Shown in pieces: positions 1 through 11,495 of a DNA stretch of 64,000 nucleotides. Under the pieces are notes generated by a model that did no database searches, had not been told where the DNA came from, and worked only from the letters and a program-made list of their open reading frames with translations. A program made the translations under genes and the position numbers. Numbering within the stretch: position 1 is the first letter of the stretch; each line of letters starts with the position of its first letter. The DNA is from Cinnamomum chago. Its lineage: Eukaryota; Streptophyta; Magnoliopsida; Laurales; Lauraceae. The DNA lies in the NCBI GenBank assembly GCA_038049695.1, contig CP142457.1, positions 24,256,501 through 24,320,500 of the forward strand, in the 5' to 3' direction.

Positions 1-12
1 AATTCCTTGCCT

Positions 13-573
13 CTAGGGGCCCCCGTTGAGGCTTTCCAAGCCTGGAAGAGATCCTGAAGTGATTGGGGGAAAATCCCAGGAGCAATCGAACCACTCCACC
101 ACCGATCTCCATATAAACCGAGCTATGGAACAATTCAATAGAAGGTGGTCCATTGTTTCCTCGTCTCGTAAACACATAGGGCATCCATTGACCACCATCC
201 TCCCTCTCCTCTTCAGATTATCCATAGTGAGAATTCTTTTCCGAAAGGCCAACCACCCAAATATAATGACCTTGGGGGGAGCTTTAAACTTCCAAATACT
301 ACTCACTGCGCTTTTCTCCCTCCTAGAGTTAGACAAAGCCATAAAGAAAGAAGACACTGAGAATCGGCCGTCCTTAGAGGCCATCCACACCCTCTCATCC
401 TCTCCTCTTTCCATCACGGGATACCCCGTTAAGATGTCAAGGAGCAGTAGGAGTTGGGGCACCTTATGATCCTTTAAGTTCCTCCTTTTGATAGGGCACC
501 AAATCACCTGACCCCCGTTTGATGTCATATAGGCTTTAGCCGTAGCCTCCTTGTCCACTGCACAATTGAACAA
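13..573 (-). pseudogene. LINE ORF2 C-terminal zf-RVT domain
   Basis: Continuation of LINE ORF2 after the RT domain. The frame carries the typical zf-RVT block: a W-K-F-K-A-P-P-K start, a stretch ending I-L-T-M-D-N-L, then C-P-M-C, then the H-L-L-L-N-C and F-I-W elements. This putative zinc-binding domain is common at the end of plant LINE and RT-like proteins. It is in a different frame from the RT piece at 622-1485, so the ORF is broken by a frameshift or stop near 575-620. The left edge of the window cuts the element shortly after this domain. Confidence 0.85.
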
Positions 574-621
574 ATCTGGGAATTGAGTTGCTAATGGCTT
601 GTCTCCAACCCAACGATCTTT

Positions 622-1736
622 TCAAAAAAGAATCCTCTCGCCCGACCCGATTTGATACTTAATGTTGACCATATAGAGGTTTCTGACAGAGGTAATTCCT
701 TTCCAAACTGTTGACGAGCTTTTAGTGGCACCCTGAACATCCCATCCATTTCTGGACAACCCATATTTCATATCCAGCACCGTTCTCCAGAGGCCATCTG
801 AGTCTTCTCCTATTCTCCATAGCCACTTTCCCAAAAGGGCTTGATTCTGCTTGAGAGGTCTGATACCCAAACCCCCTTCTTCCTTTGGTTTGCAAATAGA
901 TTCCCAATCTATTAGGTGATACTTCCTTTGAGTGCTATTACCATACCATAAGAATTCTCTCTGCAGTCTCTCAATTCTCTTGATAACTGAGTCCGGACAC
1001 TTGAAGAGAGAGAAATAATAGACTGTAAGATTCGACAGAACAACCTTGATGAGAGTTACCCTTCCTCCCAAAGACAGGTAACTAGCCTTCCAAGCAGACA
1101 GTTTTCTTTCCACTCTTTCTACCACTGGGTTCCACTCTGATTTAGAATCCCGTCCCAAGCATAAAGGCAGCCCTAAATAAGAAGTAGGTAGCTCTCCCAC
1201 CTTGCATCCCAAAATCGCTGCATATTGAAGAAGCTTAGGCTTCTCTGTTCTTATCCCTATCAGCTCACTTTTGAAGAAGTTCACTTTAAGGCCCGAAACA
1301 ACTTCAAAACATAAGAGAGTGGCTTTAACATTTTTGATCTGATCTTCATTTTCTCCGCAAAAGATGAGAGTGTCATCAGCAAACTGAAGGTGACTAATTG
1401 CCTGTGAGTTTCTAGTCACTCTAAAACCTTCAAACAAACCTCCTCTCACGGCCCCTTTAATCATCCGACCTAGGGCCTCAGCCACCAGAAGAAAAAGAAA
1501 AGGGGATAGGGGTTCCCCTTGTCAAAGCCCCTTTTGAGCCTGAAAGAAGCCTTTTGGAGACCCATTTATCATGATAGAAATCCAGGCTGAAGAGACACTC
1601 TAGAACCCATTTTCTCCATTTTTCACCGAAGCCCATCCTGCCAAGCATGTACAAAAGGAACTTCCAATCCACCATATCATAAGCCTTCTCTAAATCCAGT
1701 TTGCAAATAAGACCTGGAATTCTTTCCTTGAACCTT
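622..1736 (-). pseudogene. LINE ORF2 reverse transcriptase, C-terminal half
   Basis: This half of the RT lies downstream of the Copia insertion. Just inside the junction the frame reads R-F-K-E-R-I-P-G-L and then the catalytic block L-D-L-E-K-A-Y-D-M-V-D-W (motif A aspartate). The second catalytic block is F-A-D-D-T-L-I-F (motif C, in the 622-1485 frame). The frame changes around 1478-1560, where a G-E-P-L-S-P-F-L-F-like motif B region spans two frames, and the palm/thumb continues to about 622. It joins the RT N-terminal half at 7416-8141, whose last LINE residues are V-A-N-E-C-V-H-S. Dead copy. Confidence 0.9.
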
Positions 1737-1741
1737 GAGTG
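1737..1741. repeat. Left target-site duplication of Copia-1 (GAGTG)
   Basis: GAGTG directly precedes the left LTR and is repeated exactly at 7411-7415 after the right LTR. Five bases is the normal Copia duplication length. Confidence 0.9.
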
Positions 1742-2035
1742 TGAATGAAATGAGAGAAGGAAGAAAGAGACGAGTTTGGAGAGAACTTGATGCCTCAATG
1801 TGAGGTTCGTTTGAATATTTATAATTACATTATCCCTTAATCAAGGGCCCTAAACATCCTAATTAGTACAATTAGAATAATGAATAATCAATCTCCTAAT
1901 CTATACAAGGAAGTAAATAAGAGACAAAATAGCAACATATCAAAAGATGATCCCACGCGTGGGATTTTATATACAGCTGTGTACAAGCCCTTGATGGGCT
2001 GGGCCTAGAGGACCTAAGCCACATTATCTTCTACA
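1742..2035 (-). repeat. Copia-1 3' LTR
   Basis: 294 bp. Read on the minus strand it starts TGTAGAAGATAAT and ends TTCACA. It is near-identical to 7095-7410 apart from small indels. A purine-rich tract (minus strand TTTGAGGGGGAG, 2036-2047) lies immediately upstream in the element's direction. Confidence 0.95.
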
Positions 2036-2047
2036 CTCCCCCTCAAA
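2036..2047 (-). promoter_or_regulatory. Copia-1 polypurine tract
   Basis: Minus-strand TTTGAGGGGGAG abuts the 3' LTR. It is where plus-strand DNA synthesis would be primed. Confidence 0.85.
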
Positions 2048-2059
2048 TTGATGTGGTAA

Positions 2060-2755
2060 TGTAGAAAACAACAATTTGCTAGTGAGAACATGATGGCGCG
2101 GTTTGGGAAGTGCTTTGGTGAATATATCGGCCAACTGGTCATGAGTAGAGACATGAAGCAAGGTTATCTTCTCAGTGACAACATGCTGACGGATGAAGTG
2201 ACAATCAATCTCAATGTGCTTCGTCCGTTCATGAAAGACTGGATTATTAGCAATTTTGGTAGCACTAGTGTTGTCCCTATGAAGAGGTGTAAAACTATCA
2301 ACAAGGACACCGAATTCACAGAGAAGACGGCGGAGTCAGATGATTTCAGCACTGGCGGACGACATTGCCCGATATTTGGCCTCAGCAGAAGATTTTGACA
2401 CGGCAGTTTGCTTCTTGCACTTCCACGAAATCAAAGAGCCACCGAGCAACATACACCAGCCAATGGTAGAGCGCCGAGAATCAGGGCAATCAGCCCAGGC
2501 GGCATCTGCATATGCTGATAATCGTAGAGAAGTATCCGAAGGGTAGAAGAGACCGTGAGTAAGAGTGCCTTTAACATAGCGGAGTATGCGCAAAGCAGCA
2601 ACAAGATGGGGTTTGTGAGGAGTAAGAGTGCCTTTAACATAGCGGAGTATGCGCAAAGCAGCAACAAGATGGGGTTTGTGAGGATTGCTCACAAATTGGC
2701 TAACCGTATGAACGGCATGAGAAATATCAGGTCGAGTCATAGTTAAGTAGAGCAA
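2060..2755 (-). pseudogene. Copia-1 RNase H region
   Basis: The frame at 2336-2755 begins L-Y-L-T-M-T-R-P-D-I-S-H-A-V and continues through A-Y-A-D-A-A-W-A-D-C to S-K-S-S-A-E-A-K-Y-R-A-M, the conserved copia RNase H signature. The last part, with a D-I-F-T-K-A-L-P-like end, continues in another frame to about 2060. A 63-bp tandem duplication (2558-2683) adds 21 residues without changing frame. Confidence 0.9.
2558..2683. repeat. 63-bp perfect tandem duplication in the RNase H region
   Basis: Two adjacent copies (2558-2620 and 2621-2683) of one 63-bp unit. The unit length is 21 codons, so the duplicated block around H-L-V-A-A-L-R-I-L-R-Y-V-K-G appears twice in frame. Confidence 0.95.
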
Positions 2756-2770
2756 ACTACCAACTATCCG

Positions 2771-3822
2771 CTAAAAAATAAAGGGATCATCCAAGGGAGG
2801 GCCATCCTCCGTACTGAGTTTGCTGTTTAATTCCATCGGCGTATCAAAGGTGTGAGCATCATCAAGTCTTGTTGAGATGATCAAATCAGCAGCATATTTA
2901 CGCTGATGGACTTGAATGCCTGATTTGGTATGCGAAAATTTAAGCCCTATAAAGTAGGTGAGAGGTCCAAGATCATTCATTCTGAAGTGGCGAGTGAGAT
3001 GGTGGTTGAGATCCGTAATGCCGGAAATATCATTGCCACTGATAATCATATCATCAACGTAGACTAAAAGGAATGTGTAACCCTTCGATGTCCATCTAAG
3101 AAATAGTGAACTGTCAAAATGATTGATGAAACCCAGCTTGAAGAATTGCTGCCCGGAATTTATCAAACAAAGCCCTGGGAGTCTGCTTAAGCTCATAAAG
3201 AGATTTTCGCAACTTGCAAACATGCTGAGAAGGACAAGCTTATCCTGGAAGTGGTTTTAAGTAGACAGTCTCTTTCAAATCGCCATGAAGAAAGGCATTT
3301 TTTACATCCATTTGCCATAGAGGCCAGTTGCGGGCTACAACGACACAAAGAAGAGTACGAACGGTGGTCATTTTAGCCACTGGTGCAAATGTCTCTTCAT
3401 TGTCAATGCCATACTCCTGCTTGTAACCTTGCGCAACCAATCTGGTTTTGTAGCGATTAAGACTCCCATCAGAGTTACCTTTGATAGAGTAGATCAACTT
3501 TGATAGAGTAGATCCATTTACTGCCAATCACAGAGGCTTGTTCAGGAGTCGGTACCAAGTCCCATGTGTTGTTTGCTTCAAGAGCAAGCAACTCCTCAGT
3601 CATAGCATCCTGCCAGTATGGAATCTTCGAAGCTCGTGAATAAGAGGTGGGTATAAGAGCACTATCGAAAGAAGTGAAAAGAGCAGGAAAGCCATATCTG
3701 CCAGGAGCAACAGAAGGACGACTAGAGCGTCGCAGGGGTTTGACAATATCAGTAGAGGAAGTATTAATACCTGAGGGTGCAGTAGGCAGCATTGGGATAG
3801 GATCAAGAGGAGGAGGCCCCAT
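2771..3822 (-). pseudogene. Copia-1 reverse transcriptase (RVT_2)
   Basis: Copia RT in three overlapping frames. 3475-3822 gives the pre-RT S-R-A-S-K-I-P-Y-W-Q-D-A-M block and W-D-L-V-P. 3240-3527 gives R-L-V-A-Q-G-Y-K-Q and Q-M-D-V-K-N-A-F-L-H-G-D-L (first catalytic aspartate). 2771-3223 gives L-V-Y-V-D-D-M-I-I-S-G-N-D (the YVDD motif) and the K-Y-A-A-D-L-I block. A 19-bp tandem duplication at 3479-3516 helps break the first junction. The enzyme would copy element RNA into DNA; this copy cannot be translated through. Confidence 0.93.
3479..3516. repeat. 19-bp tandem duplication in Copia-1 RT
   Basis: A 19-bp unit containing TTTGATAGAGTAGATC occurs twice head to tail. Nineteen is not a multiple of three, so it shifts the RT frame here. 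Confidence 0.85.
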
Positions 3823-3976
3823 AGGAGGAACCGTGTTACGCCGAACATAGACATTGGTTATAGGTGGTGGAGAAATAGTCGCAGGGAATTATGGCAGATA
3901 AGACAGCCACAGGATGAGTATCCAAATGTAAAGAAAAGAAAGGAATGTGTTCCAAGAAGATCACATTGCGAGATAT

Positions 3977-4792
3977 TCACATGCGTTTCTCGGATTGGTC
4001 ATAACATAGAAATCCCTTGTGTTCAGCACTGTAACCTAGGAAGATACATTTGTTAGCCTGTGGTGACAACTTAGTGCGCTCTGTAGGTGGAAGATGGACA
4101 AAGCACAAGCAACGAAAAACACGTAAGTGAGAATATGAAGGGGTATGACCAAAGAGAGCTTCATATGAAGTAGTCTTTCCTAGAACAGAGCTAGGATGAC
4201 AATTGAGAAGATACACAGCAGTCTGTGCAGCATCACACCAAAAAGTTGGAGGAACTAAGGATGCAAGTAGGAGAGTACGAACAATTTTAAGAATTTGCTT
4301 GTTCTTCCTCTCCGCAACACCATTTTGCTGTGGAGTATGTGGGCAGGATTTTTGGTGAAGAATTCCTTTGTCAGAAAGGAAGGCAGAAAAATCATGGGAC
4401 ATGTATTCTCCACCGGAGTCAGACTTACGAATTTTTATATCTGTCTTAAATTGTGTGTGAACCATATTGTAAAACTTTTGGAAAAGGGAAAATACTTCAG
4501 ATTTGAAGCGCATGAAATAAACCCAAGTGAATCGAGTATGATCATCAATAAAGGTCACATAATACTTAAACCCTGTCCTATTTAATGTGGGTGCAATTCC
4601 CCAAACATCAGTGTGAATGATATCGAAAGATGATAATGTACGAGAACGATGAATAGGAAATGGTAAAATATGACTCTTACTCAAACAACACGTTTCACAC
4701 TTTGAGTTAACTAAAGAGGACATCATTTTATTATCAATAGTGGGTTCTAAACAACCAATTTTAAACAAAGAAAGTAAAGAAGCATTGTTCAC
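3977..4792 (-). pseudogene. Copia-1 integrase
   Basis: The 271-residue frame holds the zinc-binding tail (C-E-T-C-C-L-S-K) and the catalytic core. The three acidic residues fall in H-T-D-V-W-G, S-D-S-G-G-E-Y and N-G-V-A-E-R-K-N, the D,D-35-E pattern. It runs on to the copia-type block F-L-G-Y-S-A-E-H-K-G-F. The core looks intact within this frame; breaks lie on either side. Confidence 0.93.
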
Positions 4793-4835
4793 ATGACCAA
4801 GACGACTATGCTACATAGTCCACATTTTATTGAAA

Positions 4836-5468
4836 TTAGGAGAAGAAGAAGAAACTTGGGAATGATGTCCGATGTCCAATGTCCAGCAGAAACAGTCGAC
4901 CATGTTTACTCCCCGTCGCGATCACCTTCCTAATTTGCCGCCCCTGTATGACACAACCAGTGGAAGAAAAGTTAATATGGTACCCATCATCAATAAGTTG
5001 CCCGACAGAAAGTAAATCGGCTGATAATTTGGGAACAAAGTAAACATTGGAAAGGTGGAGGGATTGGCCAGAGACACCAGATAAAGTAATGGAACCAATT
5101 CCAGAAATGATTATTTGGCCTCCATTAGCAGTGGTGATTTTGTCTTTGCCAAGGTAAGGGTGAGAGGCTGTAAAGCTACTTTCCACAGAGGTCATGTGGT
5201 TTGAAGCTCCTGAATCTAAAAACCAGGTAGATGGAGTGATGGAGGAAGATAGAGAGATTGAAGAATGAAAAGCAGGAAATGCTAGAGGAGAAGGAGTTTG
5301 ATACCGACCACCATTAAACCCCATAGATGCATAGGCGGAGGTCACCGTGTTTTGAATCAGTTCTTGAATCTGGGCTGGAGTCATGGATACAACCCCAGAA
5401 GAAGTGCTTTCCGTATCAGGGAGAGGTGCTTGAACTTGGAATGCAGTTGGAGCATTTTGTCTGGGCAC
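4836..5468 (-). pseudogene. Copia-1 protease region
   Basis: An aspartic protease of the retropepsin type, recognised from W-F-L-D-S-G-A-S-N-H-M-T about 80 residues into the frame; D-S-G is the active-site loop. It is followed by L-S-N-V-Y-F-V-P-K-L-S-A-D-L-L-S-V-G, typical of copia elements just before the GAG-pre-integrase region. A stop separates it from gag. Confidence 0.9.
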
Positions 5469-5489
5469 GGTGGAAGGATTCTGCTTCTG

Positions 5490-6320
5490 CTAGGGCCCAT
5501 TCTTTCGCTGCAAGTTACGACAGTCATCAATAAGATGACCAGAGCGTTTGCAATATCTGCAAACCAATTTCTTTCGACAGTTCTTGGCCATATGACCGAA
5601 GCCTTTGCACTCATAGCATTGAGTAGGCTTCTGATTGGGGGCTGCCAGGAGAGCATAATCAGCTGGGAGAGGAGCTAGGAAGGCCTTTGGTTCTTCAAGA
5701 ATGGCACGTTGAGAGCTGAGGCGAAGTTCTTCTCGAAGGACTTCTTGGAAGCATGTATCCAGGTTCGTAGAGACTTCTCTATTCATGAAAGCAGATTGAA
5801 CATATTCGAATTCAAGTCTGAGATTCATAATGAACTGGCTGATGTGGGTTTCCTCTTGTAATTTAAGAGCCTCAGACAGAAACCCAGCAGACACGGTCTG
5901 AATAATCATAGCATCCCTCTCAGTCCATAGGGTGAGAAATCCATTGAAGTATGCCTGCACAGATCTATTGCCTTGACTGAATTTTGCAATTTCACTGTCT
6001 AGTTGAAATTTGCGAGCTTTATTTATTTGATGATAAACATTCTTGAGATGACCCCACATATCATATGCGGTAGTATATGCTTGAAGAGCAATGGCAAGAG
6101 AAGGGTCAATGGAGTTAAGAATCCAAGTGATGACCTTAGCATTTTCTTTAGACCAGGTGGGTAATGCTTTTGTGTCAGTAGTATTTGTAGCAGGTTTAGT
6201 TATCGAGCCATCAAGGTAACCAAACTGTCCCTAGCCTTCTACAAAATTCTTCAGATGAAAAGACCAGGTCATATAATTATTCCCATTAAATTTAACAGGA
6301 ATAACATCATACTTGTCCAT
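5490..6320 (-). pseudogene. Copia-1 gag with two zinc knuckles
   Basis: Gag probably starts at the ATG on 6320-6318 (M-D-K-Y-D-V-I-P-V-K-F-N-G-N-N-Y), the usual copia start. One in-frame TAG falls near 6230. The main block at 5490-6059 contains the W-G-H-L-K-N-V-Y capsid-like region and ends with two CCHC knuckles, C-Y-E-C-K-G-F-G-H-M-A-K-N-C and C-R-Y-C-K-R-S-G-H-L-I-D-D-C. Two adjacent knuckles are a little unusual but known in this lineage. Confidence 0.9.
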
Positions 6321-7078
6321 AGTAGAAAATTAGCAACTAAGAGCAGCAACCAACAACAGTAACAAGCAAGTATGCAAAAAGTAGCAAAATAGGACTGACC
6401 AAAGTGCCAAAGAAAAAGTAGACAAACCACAATATGGCCTGATCTGCTAAAATACTGCAGTAATAATACCAACAGTGTACTAACAGTGAAGAAGTAGCAC
6501 TGATCAGTCATTAATCAGCCTGAATCCGTAACAAGTAGCTTCCACAACATACAATAGCAATCAATATTATCAAGAGAAGAAGAAAACAACACACTCAGTG
6601 CAATTTTTTTGTTAAACAGAGCCAGACGACCTTCAAAATGTGACTTGGATCTGTGCGTGGGCCCCACAAGGTGGTTTAATCACAGATCAGGTTTGATCTC
6701 CATAAAGTGGATCAAAAGTGCTTCCTTCAGTCCAAACCTAATGAGATTTGGAAAAAGATCCACAAATCTAGACGGTCCTGATGAAAACTATCTGACAGAA
6801 TTTTATTAAAACTGATAGATGAAGAAGTGGATGAAAACTACCTCAAATGTGATTGAAAAATTCCCAAAAAATCCTGAAAAAGATCCTCAAAGATGGTCGA
6901 TCACAACTGTGAAGGTCTCTTGGAGATCCGAAGATGATCCGTGGTGGGCCACTGTTGATCAGTGATACTAACAGAGAAGGTTTGCACGCCAGGAAGAAGA
7001 TCCACGCCAGGAATACTCAGTGGATAAATGAGAGAAGAAGATTGATCAATGATAGAAGATGATTGATCATAACCTAAT

Positions 7079-7090
7079 CTCTGATACCAT
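7079..7090 (-). promoter_or_regulatory. Copia-1 primer-binding site
   Basis: Minus-strand TGGTATCAGAG, complementary to the 3' end of initiator tRNA-Met, lies a few bases inside the 5' LTR. This sets the element's orientation. Confidence 0.9.
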
Positions 7091-7094
7091 GAAA

Positions 7095-7410
7095 TGATAT
7101 GAAATGAGAGAAGGAAGCAATAGACGAGTTTGGAGAGAACTTGATGCCTCAATGTGAGGTTTGTTTGAATATTTATAATTACATTATCCCTTAATCAAAG
7201 GCCCTAAACATCCTAATTAGTACAATCAGAATAATGAATAATCAATCTCCTAATCTATACAAGGAAGTAAATAAGAGACAAAATAGCAACATATCAAAAG
7301 ATGATCCCACACGTGGGATTTTATATACAGCTGTGTACAAGCCCTTGATGGGCTGGGCCTAGTGAAACTGTGCCTGGGCCTAGAGGGCCTAAACCATATT
7401 ATCTTCTACA
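7095..7410 (-). repeat. Copia-1 5' LTR
   Basis: 316 bp, near-identical to 1742-2035. It is longer because a 22-bp block around 'gtgcctgggcctag' is duplicated near 7362-7383. GAGTG follows at 7411-7415. Confidence 0.95.
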
Positions 7411-8174
7411 GAGTGCACACACTCGTTAGCCACAAGGATGCCTTTTAGAATCCGCCTACCCATCACAAAAGCTCCTTGCTCTCTAGAGATAATTTCCGGC
7501 AAGACATTCTTGATTCTCCCTGCTAGTACTTTGACCAAAATTTTGTAATTACTTCCAATGAGACTAATAGGCCTGTAATCCTTGATAGTGAGCTCCCCTG
7601 CCTTTTTCGGAATAAGCACTATGAAGGAAGCACCCATGCCTTTAGACAACTTGCCCCTCTGATGGAATTCGTCCATGATTGCAAGGATATCCTTTTTCAA
7701 CAACCCCCAGAAATGTTGAAAGAAGGCTATCGGGAAGCCATCAAGCCTCGGGGCCTTGTCTCCAGCGAGGTCGAAGACTGCTTGACGAACTTCTTCCTCT
7801 TCAAACTTCCTTTCGAGCCAGATGGCCAGATCCTCACCGATAACATCAAATTCCAAGTTGTCCAGAGTGGGTCTTTCCCATCCCTCGGTGGTATAAAGAG
7901 AGGCAAAGTAGTTTGTGATGTGCTGGATAATTTCCTCTTTATTCTCTAGTCTATTTTGCCCATCCATAATAGATGATATTCTGTTTGTCCTTCTCGAGGA
8001 TGCCAACCCGTGGAAAAATCTCGTGTTTTTATCTCCTTCCTTCAACCAGTTGCATCTAGCCCTTTGTCTCCATCTTATTACCTCCCTCAACTTTTTATGA
8101 AACTCTTCTATCAAACTTTGTCTTCTCTTCCCCTCTTCCACTGACAGCCTGGTACCCTCCTCCTTCCCATCTAG
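7411..8174 (-). pseudogene. LINE ORF2 reverse transcriptase, N-terminal half
   Basis: The frame at 7389-8141 (its last few codons belong to the Copia LTR) carries R-C-N-W-L-K-E-G-D-K-N-T-R-F-F-H, then S-F-I-V-L-I-P-K-K, D-Y-R-P-I-S-L-I-G-S and S-R-E-Q-G-A-F-V-M-G-R, the conserved start of plant LINE RT. It ends V-A-N-E-C-V-H-S at the Copia junction. A stop near 8175 separates it from the endonuclease frame. Confidence 0.92.
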
Positions 8175-9102
8175 CTACTGGATTTCTACTAAAATTTTTG
8201 ATTTTTGGCTTCTCAAATCCCCAAAGTTCACTTTAGCCCACTCCTTAATTTTCATTTTTAGCAGCTTCAGCTTAGTGGCCAGTCTGTGACCAGCCCATCC
8301 TTCCACCTTGATATCCTCCCACCACCCTTGGATCAATCTTGGAAACTGCTTTTCCCCTAGCCAAATTAATTCGAAGAGGAAAGGAGAAGGTCCCCAATTC
8401 TCACATTCAAAATCTATTAAAATAGGGCAGTGATCGGAGGTTGGCTTTGGCAGGGTTAGCTGGATGACATCTGAATAAACATCCAACCAATCAGTGGTGA
8501 CCAAAAATCGATCCAGCCTAGACATGACGCAGTTGCTTTGGTGGTTTGACCACGTAAAGGAAGCTCCTTTAAGCTGCAAATCCACCAAGGAATGTGAGTT
8601 GATCCAATCTGAGAACCGTCTCATGTCACTTGTAAATGTTGTTCCACCTATCTTCTCATTGGGGAACCTTATAACATTTCTCCGCCTATGCACCAAGCAC
8701 CATTCCACCTCCCCCTAATCATATCCAACTCTTTCCAAAACTCCTCTCTCCTCTTACTATTATTAGGTCCATAGACAGAGGTGAGGAGCCACTTAGAATT
8801 GTTCGTTTGATCCTCCACCAGAACTAAAAGAGAGTATGCTCCTTGCCAACTATTAAGCACCGTTACTACCCATGTGTCCCACATGAGTAGCAAACCCCCA
8901 ACAGCTCCTACCGCATCCACTTCTACCCACTTGACGTATCTCCGTCCCCAAATCTCTACCACTGTCCTATCCGAGACCCCATGAAGCTTTGATTCCTGCA
9001 GCATAGCAACTTGGACCTTTTTTCTCTCCTCAGCAGATCTTTCACCACTAGCCTCCGGGAGGCACCCCCCAATCCACGGACATTCCAAGAAAGGACCTTC
9101 AT
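8175..9102 (-). pseudogene. LINE ORF2 endonuclease
   Basis: ORF2 most likely starts at the ATG on 9102-9100, which reads M-K-V-L-S-W-N-V-R-G-L-G, the hallmark start of plant LINE endonucleases. A frameshift in an A-rich run near 9015-9025 moves the reading to a second frame with the catalytic block L-Q-E-S-K-L. A second frameshift near 8690 leads to 8175-8708, containing F-T-W-S-N and the catalytic T-S-D-H-C-P-I block. This domain would nick target DNA to prime reverse transcription. Confidence 0.9.
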
Positions 9103-9189
9103 TTATAACCTGAGGAGGCCCCCTGATTTTTCCTCCCACTCTTGTTGTAGGCATTAACCCCTGTTTCTTGGTCCTTAGCTTTGTCATAG

Positions 9190-11495
9190 TTGATTGAGCA
9201 ACTTAATCCGTTTAGCTCTCTCTCCCCTTCCCTTTGCCAATCCTATTGCTTGTCCTAGTCTGGTTTTATTTCCCCCTGCTCCGAGCAAAATCCATCAAGG
9301 CGGCCCATCCTCCCTTTGACTCCTCCATGGTCACACCTATCGCCTTTCCACACTGAACTACCCTTAATGGTAGCCACTGGTTGTCACCCTCCTCAGACTC
9401 AGAAAACCCAAAAAAATATTTACAAAGGGTCTCCTCCTCCCCCAAGCCCCTTTCTATTGGACGCCTATTCATGTCTTAATCGTCAGCCCATTTACTGACA
9501 GAAGCTCGCTCCTCCCTTCTGTCGTTGGTGCCCAGAAGCAAGCAACGATGACTACCCGAGGGTGGAGCAGACACTATGCCTTTCCTTTCATCTTGGACTT
9601 GTCTTCTGTTTCGCTTTTTCATTACCGAAACCCACCCCTGTGAGTCCCTTGGTGGAGATACTTCCATCCTGCTGCTATTGCCCTCTCTGTGCTCGTCTCC
9701 TGTGGTCTGTTTACTCTCCCCCTCTTTCTTCCTCCTCCTTCGCCGTTAATATGACCTCCCTGGCCTGATCCGAAGTCGCTTAAGTTGATCTGTTCCTTCT
9801 CCTTCTTGTTTGATCCTTCCCCTACCAACGACCACCTGTTCTGTCTCTTCTCCTTCTCGAATGAGTTGGACTTCTCTTTCTCCTTCTCGTACGAGCACCG
9901 GACTATCTCGTCCATGTCTAGCGAACTCCCGACGGGAGTTCTCCTATCTTCCTTTTCACTGTGGCTTCCTCTGCCGCTTCTCGAATCTTCCTCAGACTGA
10001 GACTCCATCACTGACGCCGAGCTGAATTGCCTCCTGATTGCTTGGATCCTCTCCCGTTTCGCCATCAGAGCTTTCCGCCTCCTTTCTCACTGTTGTGTCG
10101 TCAAGTCCCCCCTTTTCTGCCCTAGACGCATTTTATGAGCCTCTCTTGTTGGATCCTCCTGACCCGCCACGGTAAAAGTCCTCATGATTAGTTGGACCCA
10201 GTTCAATGGACTTATCTTTTGGGGTCTGGCTCTTCAGAGCATCTGGACCCATCTCGGCTTTATGCTCCATGGGCTTATCCACCTCTCTGGCCCATTCCCT
10301 AATTCCGTTCGAAACAGAGGCGGGCGATTTGAAATTTGAATGGGATTTACTGATGTCATCGTCTTCAACCTTCCTCTTGCGCCTACACCTCCTTCCCATC
10401 TGTTGCTTTCCTTTGTTTCCACAGTTTCTCTTCATGTCATCTTGTAAACTGTCGTCATCTTCTTCCATCTCCACCAGCACGTGGAACTGCAAATCCTCCA
10501 CCCAGATTGGGATTGAGATAGGCAGAGTTACTGACCTGTCTAGCAGTAGCCTAACCCTTCATTCCTTCAGATACTCCTTCTTAGTTCTTTCATCCACTTC
10601 CAATGTGCGCCCAATGCATTCCCCTATAAGCCTGAAGGTTTCCTCATGCCAGGCCTGGAGCGGTAAGCCTTTAACTTTAACCCAAAGAGGACGCAGAGGT
10701 GAGCCCAAGACCTCCATCCATCGCTCTAAAGCTGAGAAAGGGGCACTGTAATCTGTACCTGCCTCTGCCAACACTTCATTTGCTTCTTCCTGTGTGGAGA
10801 AATGCATCCAGACCATGTGATCTTCCAGCAGCTGCATACTTTTAGGCGTTTTCCCCTAGCACCTTACAAACCAGCTCTCTACCTGCTGGAGAGCTACGTT
10901 TGAATTCAAGAACCCCACTAGGCTACTGTACAGTAGCCTTTTCTGTTCTTTACACACCCAAGGTGCTACCCTAACACCTTTCCTTCATCCTTCTTCCACG
11001 ATCAACCCTCCCACTCTAGAACTCTGCCTTGATATATATCCTTCTGGACCTCTGCCTGTCCCCTGCACTGGCCTGCTTTCTGCTAGCAACATTGCTTCCT
11101 GATTTGTAAGCTGAGGATTATTTTGGTCTTTCCAAACCTTCACAGGTCTCTCTCGATCCCCTCTCCCTTCTGCTGGTTAGGAACTGGGCTAAGTTGGCTT
11201 GAACTTTCATCCCTCTCCACAATCTCCCTTCTGTCATTTCAACTGCCTTCTCAGCTTCTCTGAGGGTCGCAAATCTGACAAATGCGAAGCCTCTATTGCT
11301 TTGGCACCTCTGATCCAAAGGGATGAACACATTGATGATTCTCCCTTCTCTCCAAAACATTGCCTCAAGTTCAGTTTTTGAGATCTGTTGTGGGAGATTA
11401 GAGACGAAGACCGAGAAAGATTCATCCCTGATTCTACGAATCTGCATTGGAAGAGGCTGTCTATGGCTTCTCTTGTTACCTCTCTCCATTTCCAT
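9190..11495 (-). pseudogene. LINE ORF1 (RRM-containing RNA-binding protein)
   Basis: The first block, 11118-11495, encodes an RRM: S-F-S-V-F-V-S-N-L-P (RNP2) and R-G-F-A-F-V-R-F-A (RNP1), joined by a helix and the F-I-P-L-D strand. A second block, 10559-10837, holds W-V-K-V-K-G-L-P-L-Q-A-W, the DUF4283-like part found in plant LINE ORF1 proteins. A long acidic and serine-rich tail covers about 10500-9270 in changing frames. RRM-bearing ORF1 proteins bind element RNA. Several frameshifts and stops show decay. Confidence 0.8.

Larger units (their letters stand above)
1742..7410 (-). mobile_element. Copia-1, full-length LTR retrotransposon with broken pol
   Basis: A complete minus-strand Ty1/copia element of about 5.7 kb. 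Its 5' LTR is at the right (7095-7410) and its 3' LTR at the left (1742-2035). The order on the minus strand is gag, protease, integrase, RT, RNase H, the copia order. A primer-binding site complementary to initiator tRNA-Met lies inside the 5' LTR and a G-rich polypurine tract lies inside the 3' LTR. Both flanks carry GAGTG. The LTRs are very similar except for a 22-bp duplication in the right one (near 7362-7383), so insertion was fairly recent. Pol has several frame breaks and in-frame duplications. Confidence 0.97.

Noticed and set aside
10206..10751. 181-codon plus-strand frame
   Set aside because: Antisense of the LINE ORF1 coding region, which carries recognisable protein text on the minus strand.
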